Origin: Pictodentalium vernedei
Lineage: Eukaryota; Mollusca; Scaphopoda; Dentaliida; Dentaliidae
Direction of reading: 5' to 3'
Assembly: GCA_031216915.1 (NCBI GenBank)
Contig: CM062296.1
Location: 663,463,838-663,527,837, forward strand
Length of the DNA stretch: 64,000 nt
How positions within the stretch are numbered: position 1 is the first letter of the stretch; every line of letters starts with the position of its first letter. Shown one piece after another: positions 8,973-20,653 of the stretch. Made by a program: the position numbers and the translations under genes. The notes beneath the pieces are model-generated. The model worked only from the letters and a program-made list of their open reading frames with translations, ran no database searches and was not told where the DNA came from.

Positions 8973-10445
8973 TAGGGCTGCAATGGTAAACTTACCTCAC
9001 AGTTCGGTACGTATTGCGGTTTTTCGGTGGCGGTACAATACGTATTGCGGTACATTTTTTCTAACATTATTCGCCCCAAAACTGAGGGTGAATCATGTTT
9101 GCAATACGCCAGAAGCCTAACATGCTGCTGGACTGCTGTGGCAGCTGTGCTGTGCAAAAATGCACTGCAACAAAAAAATATCTAGAATAATTTATAACCC
9201 CCTTCCCCCATGGCTGTGTGGTTTTATTGATTCTGAGCCAAGCTGAGGAATTTACCATGATTCACTATCAATCTAATCTTTGTATGAGGGAAAGCCAAAG
9301 TGTTTCCAGACAGGGGATTTAAATTTTGGAGGTGGGCTGACGATACCTTCGTTGTTATTGGCAGTCCATTTATTTCTGTCACTATGTTATAATTGGATGT
9401 ACTTCAGATCTGACATGTGTGCACGAGGGCGAAACGGAAATACGCAAATAAACAACGCAAAACTTGATTGGCAAATTGTTGAATAATCAGCCAATAAATA
9501 ATCGTCTTACTTCTCCTGACACACATTCGGAATTAGCCAAAGCTCAAGTGACGTCGAGACGGTTATTAATAGATGCACGACATGCTGTTCTGTTTATGTT
9601 TGCAAACTGTTTGCTTGTGTCGACACTTACAAATTTTCATACAGACCCAATCCCCAACAGCCGTCCATTAAAACTAACAGCATGCTTCTATGCACCGCAT
9701 ATTTGGTAGATTAAAGCTGAAATGTTGCAGCCAGGCAGCCTGTTAAGCTGATGTAGAAATATGCACTCTTGACTTGGCAAAACAGGACAGAAAAAACACA
9801 TTGTTGACCACGTGCTAAATGTACAACGCCAATATGAAAATAAGTGTTGTTTGTCACGAACCAATAGAAACGTATCCCCAAATCACATGATCAACATGGT
9901 TATGAATATTGAATATATTTATCGCTTGTCTGAACTGCACCAACTTCGTGGAAGACCCCCACCACATCTGATTGTTTTATGGGCTTGAATTCCACACTTT
10001 CTTTTATTGTTAAGTGATTTGAATAAGTTAAATTTTTAAAATAAATGTTTGAAATTGCATGTATATAGTTTATTCTATATAAATACTGACCACACCAACT
10101 ATTACAAATATTATATTTGCCCAATTTCCCAATAAATTTTGATGATTCAAGGTCCATACAATCGGGTGAGTTACTGAGTGTGTGTGTGTGTGATGGGGGG
10201 GGGGGGGGGGGGATACGGGAAAGCCCCTTCTATTTTTCAGAGAGAGGGAAAGGGAGAACAGTTTGATCCTGCAGGAGAGTTTACTTGAAATTCACATCTG
10301 ACTTCATGGGCCCTCTTTTGGGGGAATTCTCCTGCTGTGACCACTGTACCGTGAGCGTACCGAAAATTAGGCTGAATGAACCGAGTATTGTACCGTGGAA
10401 AAATACCGCGGTGCACCGAGGCCGCGGTGAACCGTTGCAGCCCTA
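8973..10445. mobile_element. Non-autonomous hAT-like transposon with 8-bp TSD
   Basis: Ends are 'tagggctgcaa' and '(g)ttgcagcccta' inverted, as in many hAT elements. A perfect 8-bp duplication 'agcatttt' flanks it (8965-8972 and 10446-10453). Subterminal zones are rich in 'cggta/taccg' motifs: 'ggtacgtattgcgg' twice on the left, several 'ccgcgg', 'accg' on the right. Such zones are typical hAT transposase-binding regions. Contains (GT)n plus a G run at about 10175-10212. No transposase domain recognised in any frame, so it must depend on another element. Confidence 0.82.
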
Positions 10446-10453
10446 AGCATTTT

Positions 10454-12312
10454 CTTATTAAAAATGCTGTTTTTGTGACATGCATGGCTCCATAGTTCTA
10501 AATAGTACAGCTGTCAAACTTTTCACATCTATTTCTGGTTATCTGAAGTTGCGTCATTGTATTATGAACGATTTTTTAAAGATATCAATTTACAGCTCAA
10601 GTTTTACTCTGTCTTTCTGAAATTTTAGAAATATAATCTCTGCAAAAAAACATCTCTGAACGCTGAGGTGACATCATAGCGGGTCATATGGTCAAAAATT
10701 AAAATGTGTCGAATTTTTCTGAAATTTTAGCATATTGTAGAGTTAAAAAAAAATCAGGAGATAGCTGGGTTTTTTTAGGCTTTCCCAAACTTCGTTTGGA
10801 AAAGACTATCGTTATTCTTAAATTTCAAAAATTTTCCTTGTTATTTTTTTTTAAATTTTTTTTCTTCCCCCCAATTTTGTCTGTGGCATAGCTTGAAAAC
10901 TAGCTAAACGATTTCAACCAAATTTGGCACACTTATGAAGCACCATGGGAACTTGCAAAATCCCATTTGCCATGTCTGTGAAAATGCGTATTTTCAAAAT
11001 ATTCTGCCAAAACTTTCAAAATTTTAACATTTTTCGAAAGTCTCAAAACTGTTTACAGTTATTTAGCTCAAATTTTCCACACATTTAGAGCATAATATGA
11101 CACACCACAATCAACACTCAAATCTTCCAATATAAACCCCCATTGACAAAAAATGACATGAATATAGCTTTTTTCTTCAAAATTGTCCAACTTCAAGGGC
11201 AAATTTCTCTAATTAAAAGGTAGTTGTAACAATTATTTTGGTATGGCTAGATGCAACAATGATTGTGGAAGAAAGTTACTGTTTACTTTTTAATCTCAGA
11301 TTTAACCCGCAAGCACAATGAGGGCGAGAATAAGATTACCATTTGAAAATGCCAAAATTAGCCGACTTTGGTTGCTTTTTCTATCATTTTGGAAAGGGTT
11401 AATTTCAAACACTTTTCATGTACGTATTCACAATTGACTACCGAGCATATTTGCTGTTGTAAGTTTGGTTGTAAAGTTTAACCCTATCCCATTCCGGTTG
11501 CATAAAAGTAGGTATCGTCCAAAAAAAACTTTGTTCTGTATGTTATTATTAAAAGTTTAACCCTTGGCAGATTTGAGACTTCCCATAAGGGTACTGTCGG
11601 AATAATTGTTATTTTCGCCAACTTTTACATGCACTTTCTCAGCACTGGAGCCATATTGTCTCAAAGCCTTTTCCATGAGAAGATAGGGCATGCATCCAAG
11701 AACAATTTTGCTGTTATATGTTTTATTCCAAGTTTTAACCCTCACCCAGTTGTCAGGCCTTGAATTGGAGTACCTTCAACTTGTACATGTTCATTCAAAT
11801 ACCAAGATTCAAGATTAGTCCATGTCTCTTTTCAGACACTCAGTCTGTGATTGATGTTCACACATTAAGAGCATAATATGATACACTAAAATCACCAGAC
11901 AAATATTTCAAAATTACCCCCATTGGCCACAAATGATATGAATATATCATTTTATCTTCAAGATTTACTAACTTCAAGGGCAAATTTCTCATAATTGCAA
12001 GGTTGTTGTAACAATTATTTTTGTATGCATAGATGCAACAATGCTTGCAGAAGAATGTTACTGTTTAGTTTTTAATCTCATCTTTAACCCTCAAGCAAAT
12101 GATGGTAAGAGTACCATCCAAAAATGCCAAAATTAGCTGACTGTGATTGCATTTTCCTGTCATTTTGGAAAGGGTTAATTCTAAACACTTTGTTTTTCCT
12201 ATAGGTAGAGATGCTTAATGAACAAATCCTCTGCTGTAAGTTATGCTTTGGGGCTTAACACAACATAAGCTTTGGCCATGTAAAGAATAGTACTGTCAGA
12301 AAAAAAATTGAT
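10454..12312. repeat. Two-copy tandem repeat, about 781 bp period, in AK9 intron
   Basis: Blocks around 11160-11300 and 11940-12080 match with an offset of about 781 bp ('acttcaagggcaaatttctc', then 'caattattttggtatgg...agatgcaacaatg'). A third partial match lies at 26262-26370, just beyond the DIRS-2/DIRS-3 pair, so the pair landed inside this repeat. Phrases such as 'aatttggcacacttatgaag' hint at an old degraded element. Coding potential not seen. Confidence 0.6.
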
Positions 12313-12324
12313 ATTTTTATACTG

Positions 12325-12513
12325 TACCAATGACCCAGACATAACTGGTGCTAACTCTTAAAATATAGGGCCAAACACAAATTTTGCCCCCCAATCCCCA
12401 AAATTTGCATCTAAAACTAAAGAAAACATGTCCTGAAAGGCCCTCCACACCTCGCCCCCACTGCGCATGCGCAGTGTCAAGGACGTTCCGAAATTGGCGC
12501 CATTTATCATTCT
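12325..12513 (+). repeat. DIRS-2 left ITR
   Basis: Inverted match to 19091-19279; contains the TGCGCATGCGCA palindrome. Confidence 0.9.
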
Positions 12514-13648
12514 AAGTTTGGCCCTTCATCAGTTAACATCTGACTGATCTTTGTGCTTTTAAATCTCAGTTTAAATGATGCCAGACACATAAATATTAGT
12601 GAAATGTTGATTCTAAGGAGGATAGAAAAGGAGGAGAGGAAAAGAATGTGTGACAGAATATTATCAGGGCTGTAACTTAAAATTTTTTAATGAAATTATG
12701 TTAAGTTACCTATTTTCAAGGCAGCAGCCATTTTGTTGTCATTCTGATTATTTAGTTACACTGTTTTTTCAAGTGTTTTCCTCTCTCCCTGTCCTTTAAG
12801 TTCCCCCTTGCTATTCTCCCATGCTTTTGGCATAGTTTCTGTAATTATTATTACTAAAATTTCTTGGGAGTTTTAGCTGAATAACAGAATGAATTCTGTT
12901 CTTTCCCCATGTTTACGTCTTCACCTACGGGTGGTTAGGCGTTGTGTTCTGCATCTACCATCTGATGTTCTGCAGTTTCTTCCCTGGAAGTCTCTGTTTT
13001 GCATCAGATGGTGTATTTTTGGTAACTGATTTCGGGCCTGGGTGCCTGGAGTCTTATTTTAGTGTTTTTACACTCATTGTTTACATTTACAACAGCCCTC
13101 TGTGTGAGGGGGGATTTCTAAATAATAATATCTTTATGTTATTTTAATCATAACTAGATACATTATTATTGTCCGTAAGTGTTGAATAAATTGTTTAAAA
13201 TATTTTTAAAATTTTTGTCCACACTTAGGCTTGGGATCCATTGGGGCTCAACGTTACTTTTCAGAAACTTGGGCTGTTCTGAAAAAATATTTTTTCAAAA
13301 TATTTTGATTTCAATTATTTTTTCTATATTAATGGATCATATTATTATTATGTATTTTGATTGCCAGGGGTTAGTGCGAGTACCAGGACTTGTTTTCTTT
13401 TCACATTGAAAGGATATTGATCAATTGTTTTAAGAGGAAGTCTTCCTCTGACCTTATTATCATTCTATATGTGGTCAGTGTACTCGCATTAACTCCTGTT
13501 CTGTATCGTATGATTTCGATGACAATATGGGAAGCGTATGTCACGGTATGTTGTTGGGGATTTGGACACTCCGGTCCTTTCCCCGCAGGGTCACTCTACT
13601 TTATCAATTTCTATTTCAGACGATCAAGATTAGGGTGATGTATCTGTG

Positions 13649-16483
13649 ATGTCTTCCAACAGTGTGCCTCCGTCGTCACAATTAATGAAGGGCTAGCGGA
13701 AAAGTGCTCATGTAATACGCCAATTGCCTAAGAGGACCCTAGTAGGTTCGACGGCCTTTGACGTCCGCTAGCTCGCCCGGTGTAGCGTCCATTCACCGAA
13801 TGGTTCGGCAGCCGGGTTCGTCCGTTGCGGTCTAGAAGGAATTTTGGGGTGATGCGAGCACTATAAAATTAACTTAATGCACACCCAGTGACGGCGGATC
13901 GGAGGGAGAACGGAGGAAGCCTTTTAGTCCGGTTCATAGCTCGTTCCGGTCCATCCGGACGGCAAGCGAGAGAGGCCCCTCTCTCGTTCAACAACATCTG
14001 GCCCCAGATGTTGTGGTACAATGTGTCGTTAGCGGAGCATACGTCCGTCGCTCGGGACGCTCCGTTGTATAGGCAGTCCGCTGAGACTGCTAAGGCTTCC
14101 TCTTCTCGTCAGCGCACACGACCGCACCTTGGCTGCGTGACCGCCGATATATTACCAGCTTCGCCGATCAAGGATTCTTCGGCGACCAGGTCACACCATC
14201 CGGCAGCCAGGGATTCGAGACCGATGGACTCCGGACGTTCGCATAGGAAGTATGCGGGAGCCATCTGATGCGGAGCTGCCCTCGGCGAAGCACCGATAGA
14301 CTGCGCCTCCGCAGGTCTCGACGCCGGACATTCTTGTGCACATAGCACAGCTTATCGCAGCATCCCAGCAGCCGACAGAAACGGTGTCGGATCGAGAATT
14401 ATCCGACAGCGCTGGGTCGGTAGCCGGGGACTCGAGGCCTGCAGACTCCGGACGTTTGCATAGGAAGTGTGCGAGAGTCAACGTACACGGAGCTTCCAGC
14501 GGCAATGCATCGTAAGTCCGCTACTGCACAGGCCTCGGGAATGGACGTGCTTTCCTTAATAGCACAGTTTATCGCAGCATCCCAGCATCAACTGAATCTG
14601 TCGCATATATTTTATCCGACGATGCTGGGCCGGGACGCTCCGCGGAAGCGGGTACGGACGTCCGAAAGTTTCATCCGGTCCGACGGGATACCGAAAGGGA
14701 TTCGGAGGATTTCAAGCTTTCCCTTTCGGAACAACATATGCTGCGATGCCGGATAAGAAACTGATAGCGTCGGTGGACTTAGAAATTTTTGGTTCGGTTC
14801 AGGGACATCGTCCCTCAGTTCCGACATAGTCCAATAATGTCACACAAACTTTCGAATTATTGAACGACGCTATATATATTATTATTTTATGCTTGCTATC
14901 CAAGCATTTCTGGTTTCTTGTTCGAAGAGTTATGGAGATGTCTTTCAAAAGTGTGCCTCTGTCGTCATAGTTAATGAAGAGTTAGTGGCAATAAGTGCTC
15001 ATGGAATATGTCTATCGCTTACGGAGTGACATTCGCTAGCTCACCCGGTGTAGCGTACATTCATCGAATGGTTCGGCTGCCGGGTTCGTCCGTTGCAGTC
15101 TAGGAAGGAGATTTGGGTGATGCGAGCACTTTAATTACTTTAGTACTCACCCAGTGACGGCAGATTGAGGATAGATCGGAGGAAGCCAACAACATAGGGG
15201 ACCGCATGTTGTGGTTCAGATTTTTTACATTCGGAGCATATGTCCGTTGCTCGGGACGCTCCGTTATATTGACAGTCCGAGAGACTGTCTTTAATGCTTC
15301 CTCATCCTCACAGCAGGGCACACGACCGCACATTGGCTACGTGACCTCGAGTATCCGATCAGTTTCGGCATTCAGTGATTCCACAGCGAATAGGTCGCGC
15401 CATCCGGTAGCCAAGGGACATGAGGCCTATACACCCCGTTCGCTCGCATATTGGAAGTATGCACGGGGTAACGATCTCGGAGCTTCCTGCGGCAATGCAT
15501 CGTAAGACCGCTGCTCCTCAGGCCTCAGTGACGGACGTGCTATCCGAGTTAGCACAGTTGTTTCGCAGCATCCCAGCAATTGACGGTTTCTCGGTCGAAT
15601 CAGGAATTATCCGACGGCGCTGGGTCGGTGCGGTCCGCGGTTGCATCAAGCTACGGACGACCGAACGCTTTATAGGGTCCGACAGGATGGCGAAAGGGAT
15701 TCGAAAGATTTCGAGTTTTCCCTTTAGTAGTATCGGAAGATGCCTTTCATATCTTCTGGCATTTCTTCCAGTGATTATTTTTCGGACTTCATTGCTGCGA
15801 TCTTGGATAAGAGACTTATAGCGTCATTGGACTCGGATTTTTCGATCGGTACAGGGACTTTGTCTCTGACTTACCGACGCAGTCCAATATTGTCATTACA
15901 ACATGTGTTTTATTTTTCGACGCTATATATTATATATATATATATACAAGCCTGCTACTAAGCATGATAGTTTAGTTTCTTGTCCGCGTGGCTCATTTCT
16001 GCCATTTTATCTTTTTTTACATATAGTTTATTTTGGCAGAGCAGGGCATACCGAGAGTTCATATGCGTCTAGACGGTGTGATTAAGACTGCATATATTCT
16101 TTTTCGCCGTTTATGTCTTTTCCAATTTCAATGTTGGGAACGACATTATGTATAGTAGACTTAACTTAGACGCTTTATTATACGTAATCCGCCTTACTGA
16201 GGCGTTATCATTACGTCTTCAAGAAAAGATTTACGGGATATTATTCTCAATGTAATTTCTTTTTCTTTTGAGGGCAGTAGTTTGTTCACGTATAACTCCG
16301 CCCTTCAGTGGCTGATTGGAGTTGGTTAGATGTGATGCAGCCCTAGCTACATCCACGCGTGGATAGTAGGTTAAGAACTCTCTCAGAGTCGCTTCGTTCT
16401 CGGAGGAGCTTCTCTTCGACGGCAACTTTCCGGCAATCCATGAATTGCTTGATTTATACATTCTCTTGTCTATCTAGTGTTAC
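13649..16483 (+). pseudogene. Degenerate gag-like ORF1 of DIRS-2, duplicated
   Basis: Tandem gag units at 13649-14937 and 14938-about 15990. One unit gives a 126-codon open stretch (13888-14268) and the other 133 codons (15420-15821), both cut by stops and indels shared with DIRS-1. Sharing of these breaks shows that the copies derive from an already defective progenitor rather than decaying independently. Confidence 0.68.
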
Positions 16484-18364
16484 AAGAGATTCAGACTGGG
16501 GCAAACATTCGGTGGTTGACTCAGAGAGTGCCGCCGCAGTTGCCGGACCCTAGTGTGGCTGTTATGACGGTTGCCAGTCAAACAGATTGGGATATATACT
16601 GATCCCTACGGATTCGAAGTGCCAGGGTCTTTGGGTTCCGCAGTCTTTTAGCTATCAGTTTAACTTCCGCGGAATAATGTTTTTTAGGCTTGCTTATGTC
16701 ATTGCATGAACATTATTCAGAAACGCATGCCCAAATTCCTGTCCTTTAATTCGACAGTAGTGGCGTATCTCCGGAACCAGGGAGGCACTCTTTGGTTTCC
16801 GTTATTCAATTTAATGGAAAGAATCCGTCTGTTGGTTATAGTACACCAAGTTCAGTTTTGGTCCGTCATATTCTGGGTCATCTGATTGTTTTATCGCACT
16901 CCCGTTCTCTTACGGGTCACTTGTTGCTGTCAGAATGGACTCTCAACAAACAAGTATTTAATCAGATTTGCTATCTATGGGAGCGCCCAATGATGTTTTA
17001 TTTATGACACAGCTTGCTAATCAATTGCAGACGTATGTGTTGGCTTGTCCAGATCTCTGAGCTAATACTGTTAACGCTCTATTGATCTATAGGACGGAAT
17101 GATAGGATACGCGTATCCTCCGGCGCTGTTGTTTTAGCAGGTATTGCTAAGATAAACAACCACAATACATTTCTGTTGATAGCATCTCTATCTTCACAGA
17201 GATCATGAGTAATTTACTCTCTTGTCTACTGTGGATCTTTACGTGAAATCTTCCTCTATGTGAGGATCTTTTTTCACTGGGTAAATCGTGTCATCTTTAT
17301 CACAACCAGCAAGGTCGCAACCTTCATGTATTCCGTTGTGTGGTCCGTATTGCATTGTAAGCACTGTACTGGACGAGCTTTGGACGTGATTTCTTACTAT
17401 AGGAGATCCTCTTCTTCGCTATTCTATGCGACTAAAGTGGAGGCTCTTCCGTCGTGGTGTAGGGATCATTATGTTCATATGGTTGATCCCTCCATACTAC
17501 GCATTGCTAGTTTTTGGTATACTTGTTTCACAAGATCTACTGCAGCCTGTTGTTATTTAGGTTATAGGTTTATGTTACCTCATACCTATGCACTCTACGA
17601 TAGTTTACTATTGAGTCTTTTGTCTCTTTATCTAAGTCAGTTAGTAACTTTTTGATAAATAGACTTAGAATCTTTAGATTAAATTCCTATACGGATTTTA
17701 ACTTCGGTTCTTATTTAGCTAAGTAATCATTTGAGCCTCTGGAAACAGTAGTTTTCAAATTCTGACCTTTTAGACAGTAATTCTGTTGGTTTCTCTTTTA
17801 CTGTAGAGTCAGTGAGTTTCATGCACTATCGATGGATGATTTTCACTTTCATAGTTTCGGAATCAATACTTCCGTTACTATTTAGGTTGGATTGTTGCAT
17901 AAGAGTTAGGCTCCTATTATCCGGAACCTATTATTTTAAGGTCCTTCCGTCTTCGTATGGGCATAGGCCTTTACTCTTTCCGGGTACAGTTTATGTATTT
18001 ATAAACAGATATCTGTTTATTACAAGGGCGTAAGCTTCTTCTGTCTTTGATGTCTAGTAGAAGGACGTTACGCTCCATTTTATTGTTAATGAATTCTATT
18101 AACTAGCGTACTGCTTATGGTATATCATTGGCTTAGCAGTTGTGCTTAAGTTTTCGGCTCATGAAGTAAGAGTTCTTCTACTTCTTGGGCTTACATTAAT
18201 AGTGTTGCTATTATAGATTTTTGAAGGCTGCTCATTGCGCTCAGCCATCCATTCATGATTTTTATCTCAGAAATATCGAGTCCATTTCTGAAGGCCTCTA
18301 TTGTTAGGTCTATTATCTTCTGCTCAGAATGTCATTCACTTAACAGTTGCTACTATAGCTAGGT
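16484..18364 (+). pseudogene. RT tail-RNase H-YR remnant of DIRS-2
   Basis: Same deletion joint as DIRS-1. A 131-codon stretch at 17260-17655 covers part of the YR core-binding region in a shifted frame. The RNase H TDAS position, STVVAYLRNQG and the YR HEVR motif (about 18160-18172) can be followed through frame changes. No intact catalytic domain. Confidence 0.8.
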
Positions 18365-18431
18365 AGGCTGTCTGTTTCGGCAGTGTCTCCGTTCGGCTGC
18401 CCTCTTCGCTCTGGGCTATTTGACCCAGGGC

Positions 18432-18456
18432 AAGAAAAAGGGGGGGGGGGGGAGGG
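18432..18456 (+). other. Purine tract of DIRS-2
   Basis: 'aagaaaaa' plus a G run of about 14, at the position equivalent to 7824-7858. Confidence 0.6.
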
Positions 18457-18926
18457 TGTTCCCTTGGGTCACCTGTTTTTACTATGAAAACAAGGGGATA
18501 CCTCCTCCGGAGTTAGTAATTCTGAGCTGTTATTGGGATGGTTGTTTAGTGAGAAGTTTAAGTTTATAAAATTCATTCAAGTCTTAGTTTTTAAAGTATA
18601 GCTTTTGAATATTGCATTTGTCAACGGACATGATTATGCAATTCTCACACACTTTTAAGAGTATAAGAGTCTCTATTCTCTAGACTTACTTTATTATTGG
18701 CTTACTTTAAAAATTATTAGTATAAGGATTATTGGATATTAATAGAGTACATGGATGTATGAAGCTCAATTTTTGGAAGGTGTTGTATCTTTCTAATTTA
18801 TCATAAATAAGAAAGATACATGTAAGGCCTATTACTTCTTTTCCCTACAGGGGATGACTCTATTTTATTTTATTGAGCGTATTCCATTTTGCTCTATGTC
18901 CTTGGCCCTCCAGCCTTTTTACTATT

Positions 18927-19015
18927 CAGCTATGTCTGGGTCATTGGTACAGTATAAAAATGTTAAAAAATTTATAGTAATTTATATATTTTTTATACTT
19001 ACCAATGACCCAGAC
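18927..19015 (+). repeat. DIRS-2 ICR
   Basis: Joined reverse complements of the element's left end (18927-18961) and right end (18962-19015). It is also the reverse complement of the real DIRS-2/DIRS-3 junction at 19317|19318, about 300 bp downstream. Confidence 0.93.
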
Positions 19016-19090
19016 GGGGATGGCCCTCCCAGGAGTTGGGAACTCTTGCCTCCCCGCTGAGTACATAGCGCTTACCAGGCACTGGTTATT

Positions 19091-19518
19091 AGAATGATAA
19101 ATGGCGCCAATTTCGGAACGTCCTTGACACTGCGCATGCGCAGTGGGGGCGAGGTGTGGAGGGCCTTTCAGGACATGTTTTCTTTAGTTTTAGATGCAAA
19201 TTTTGGGGATTGGGGGGCAAAATTTGTGTTTGGCCCTATATTTTAAGAGTTAGCACCAGCTATGTCTGGGTCATTGGTAAGTATAAAAAATATATAAATT
19301 ACTATAAATTTTTTAACATTTTTATACTGTACCAATGACCCAGACATAGCTGGTGCTAACTCTTAAAATATAGGGCCAAACACAAATTTTGCCCCCCAAT
19401 CCCCAAAATTTGCATCTAAAACTAAAGAAAACATGTCCTGAAAGGCCCTCCACACTTCGCCCCTACTGCGCATGCGCAGTGTCAAGGACGTTCCGAAATT
19501 GGCGCCATTAATCATTCT
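19091..19518. repeat. Back-to-back ITRs at the DIRS-2/DIRS-3 junction (large palindrome)
   Basis: Right ITR of DIRS-2 (19091-19279) and left ITR of DIRS-3 (19330-19518) face each other across 50 bases that contain the end-to-end joint 'ttaac|attttt' at 19317|19318. The result is a 428-bp interrupted palindrome identical in layout to a closed DIRS circle junction. Confidence 0.93.
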
Positions 19519-20653
19519 AAGTTTGGCCCTTCATCAGTTAACATCTGACTGATCTTTGTGCTTATAAATCTCAGTTTAAATGATGCCAGACACATAAATA
19601 TTAGTGAAATGGTGATTCTAAGGAGGATAGAGAAGGAGGAGAGGAAAAAAATGTGTGACAGAATATTATCAGGGCTGTAACTTAAAATTTTTTAATGAAA
19701 TTGTGTTAAGTTACCTATTTTCAAGGCAGCAGCCATTTTGTTGTCATTCTGATTATTTAGTTACACTGTTTTTTTAAGTGTTTTCCTCTCTCCCTGTCCT
19801 TTAAGTCCCCCGTGCTATTCTCCCATGCTTGTGGCATAGTTTTTGTAATTATTATTACTAAATTTTCTTGGGAGTTTTAGCTGAATAACAGAATGAATTC
19901 TGTTCTTTTCCCCATGTTTACGTCTTCACCTACGGGTGGTTAGGCGTTGTGTTCTGCATCTACCATCTGATGTTCTGCAGTTTCTTCCCTGGAAGTCTCT
20001 GTTTTGCATCAGATAGTGTATTTTTGGTAACTGATTTCAGGCCTGGGTGCCTGGAGTCTTATTTTAGTGTTTTTACACTCATTGTTTACATTTACAACAG
20101 CCCTCTGTGTGAGGGGGGGATTTCTAAAAAATAATATCTTGATGTTATTTTAATCATAACTAGATACATTATTATTGTTCGTAAGTGTTGAATAAATTGT
20201 TTAAAATATTTTTAAAATTTTTGTCCACACTTAGGCTTGGGATCCATTGGGGCTCAACATTACTTTTCAGAAACTTGGGCTGTTCTGAAAAAATATTTTT
20301 TCAAAATATTTTGATTTCAATTATTTTTTCTATATTAATGGATCATATTATTATTATGTATTTTGATTGCCAGGGATTAGTGCGAGTACCAGGACTTGTT
20401 TTCTTTTCACATTGAAAGGATATTGATCAATTGTTTTAAGAGGAAGTCTTCCTCTGACTTATTATCATTCTATATGTGGTCAGTGTACTCGCATTAACTC
20501 CTGTTCTGTATCGTATGATTTCGATGACAATATGGGAAGCGTATGTCACGGTATGTTATTGGGGATTTGGACTCTCCGGTCCTTTCCCCGCAGGGTCACT
20601 CTACTTTATCAATTTCTATTTCAGACGATCAAGATTAGGGTGATGTATCTGTG

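Larger units (their letters stand above)
12313..19317 (+). mobile_element. DIRS-2: RT-less DIRS-order retrotransposon, copy 2
   Basis: 7,005 bp, same organisation as DIRS-1 and its closest relative here: it shares the extra ~240-bp gag segment (about 14253-14495), the loss of ~62 bp near 14738 and of ~70 bp near 15186. Left flank is '...attgat'. The right end abuts DIRS-3 directly, with no intervening base. Left ITR 12325-12513, right ITR 19091-19279. Confidence 0.93.

Noticed and set aside
1711..19317. Copies 1 and 2 as a segmental duplication
   Set aside because: Flanking sequences outside the element ends are unrelated, and both insertions fit the AT^TTT pattern, so separate insertion events are more likely.
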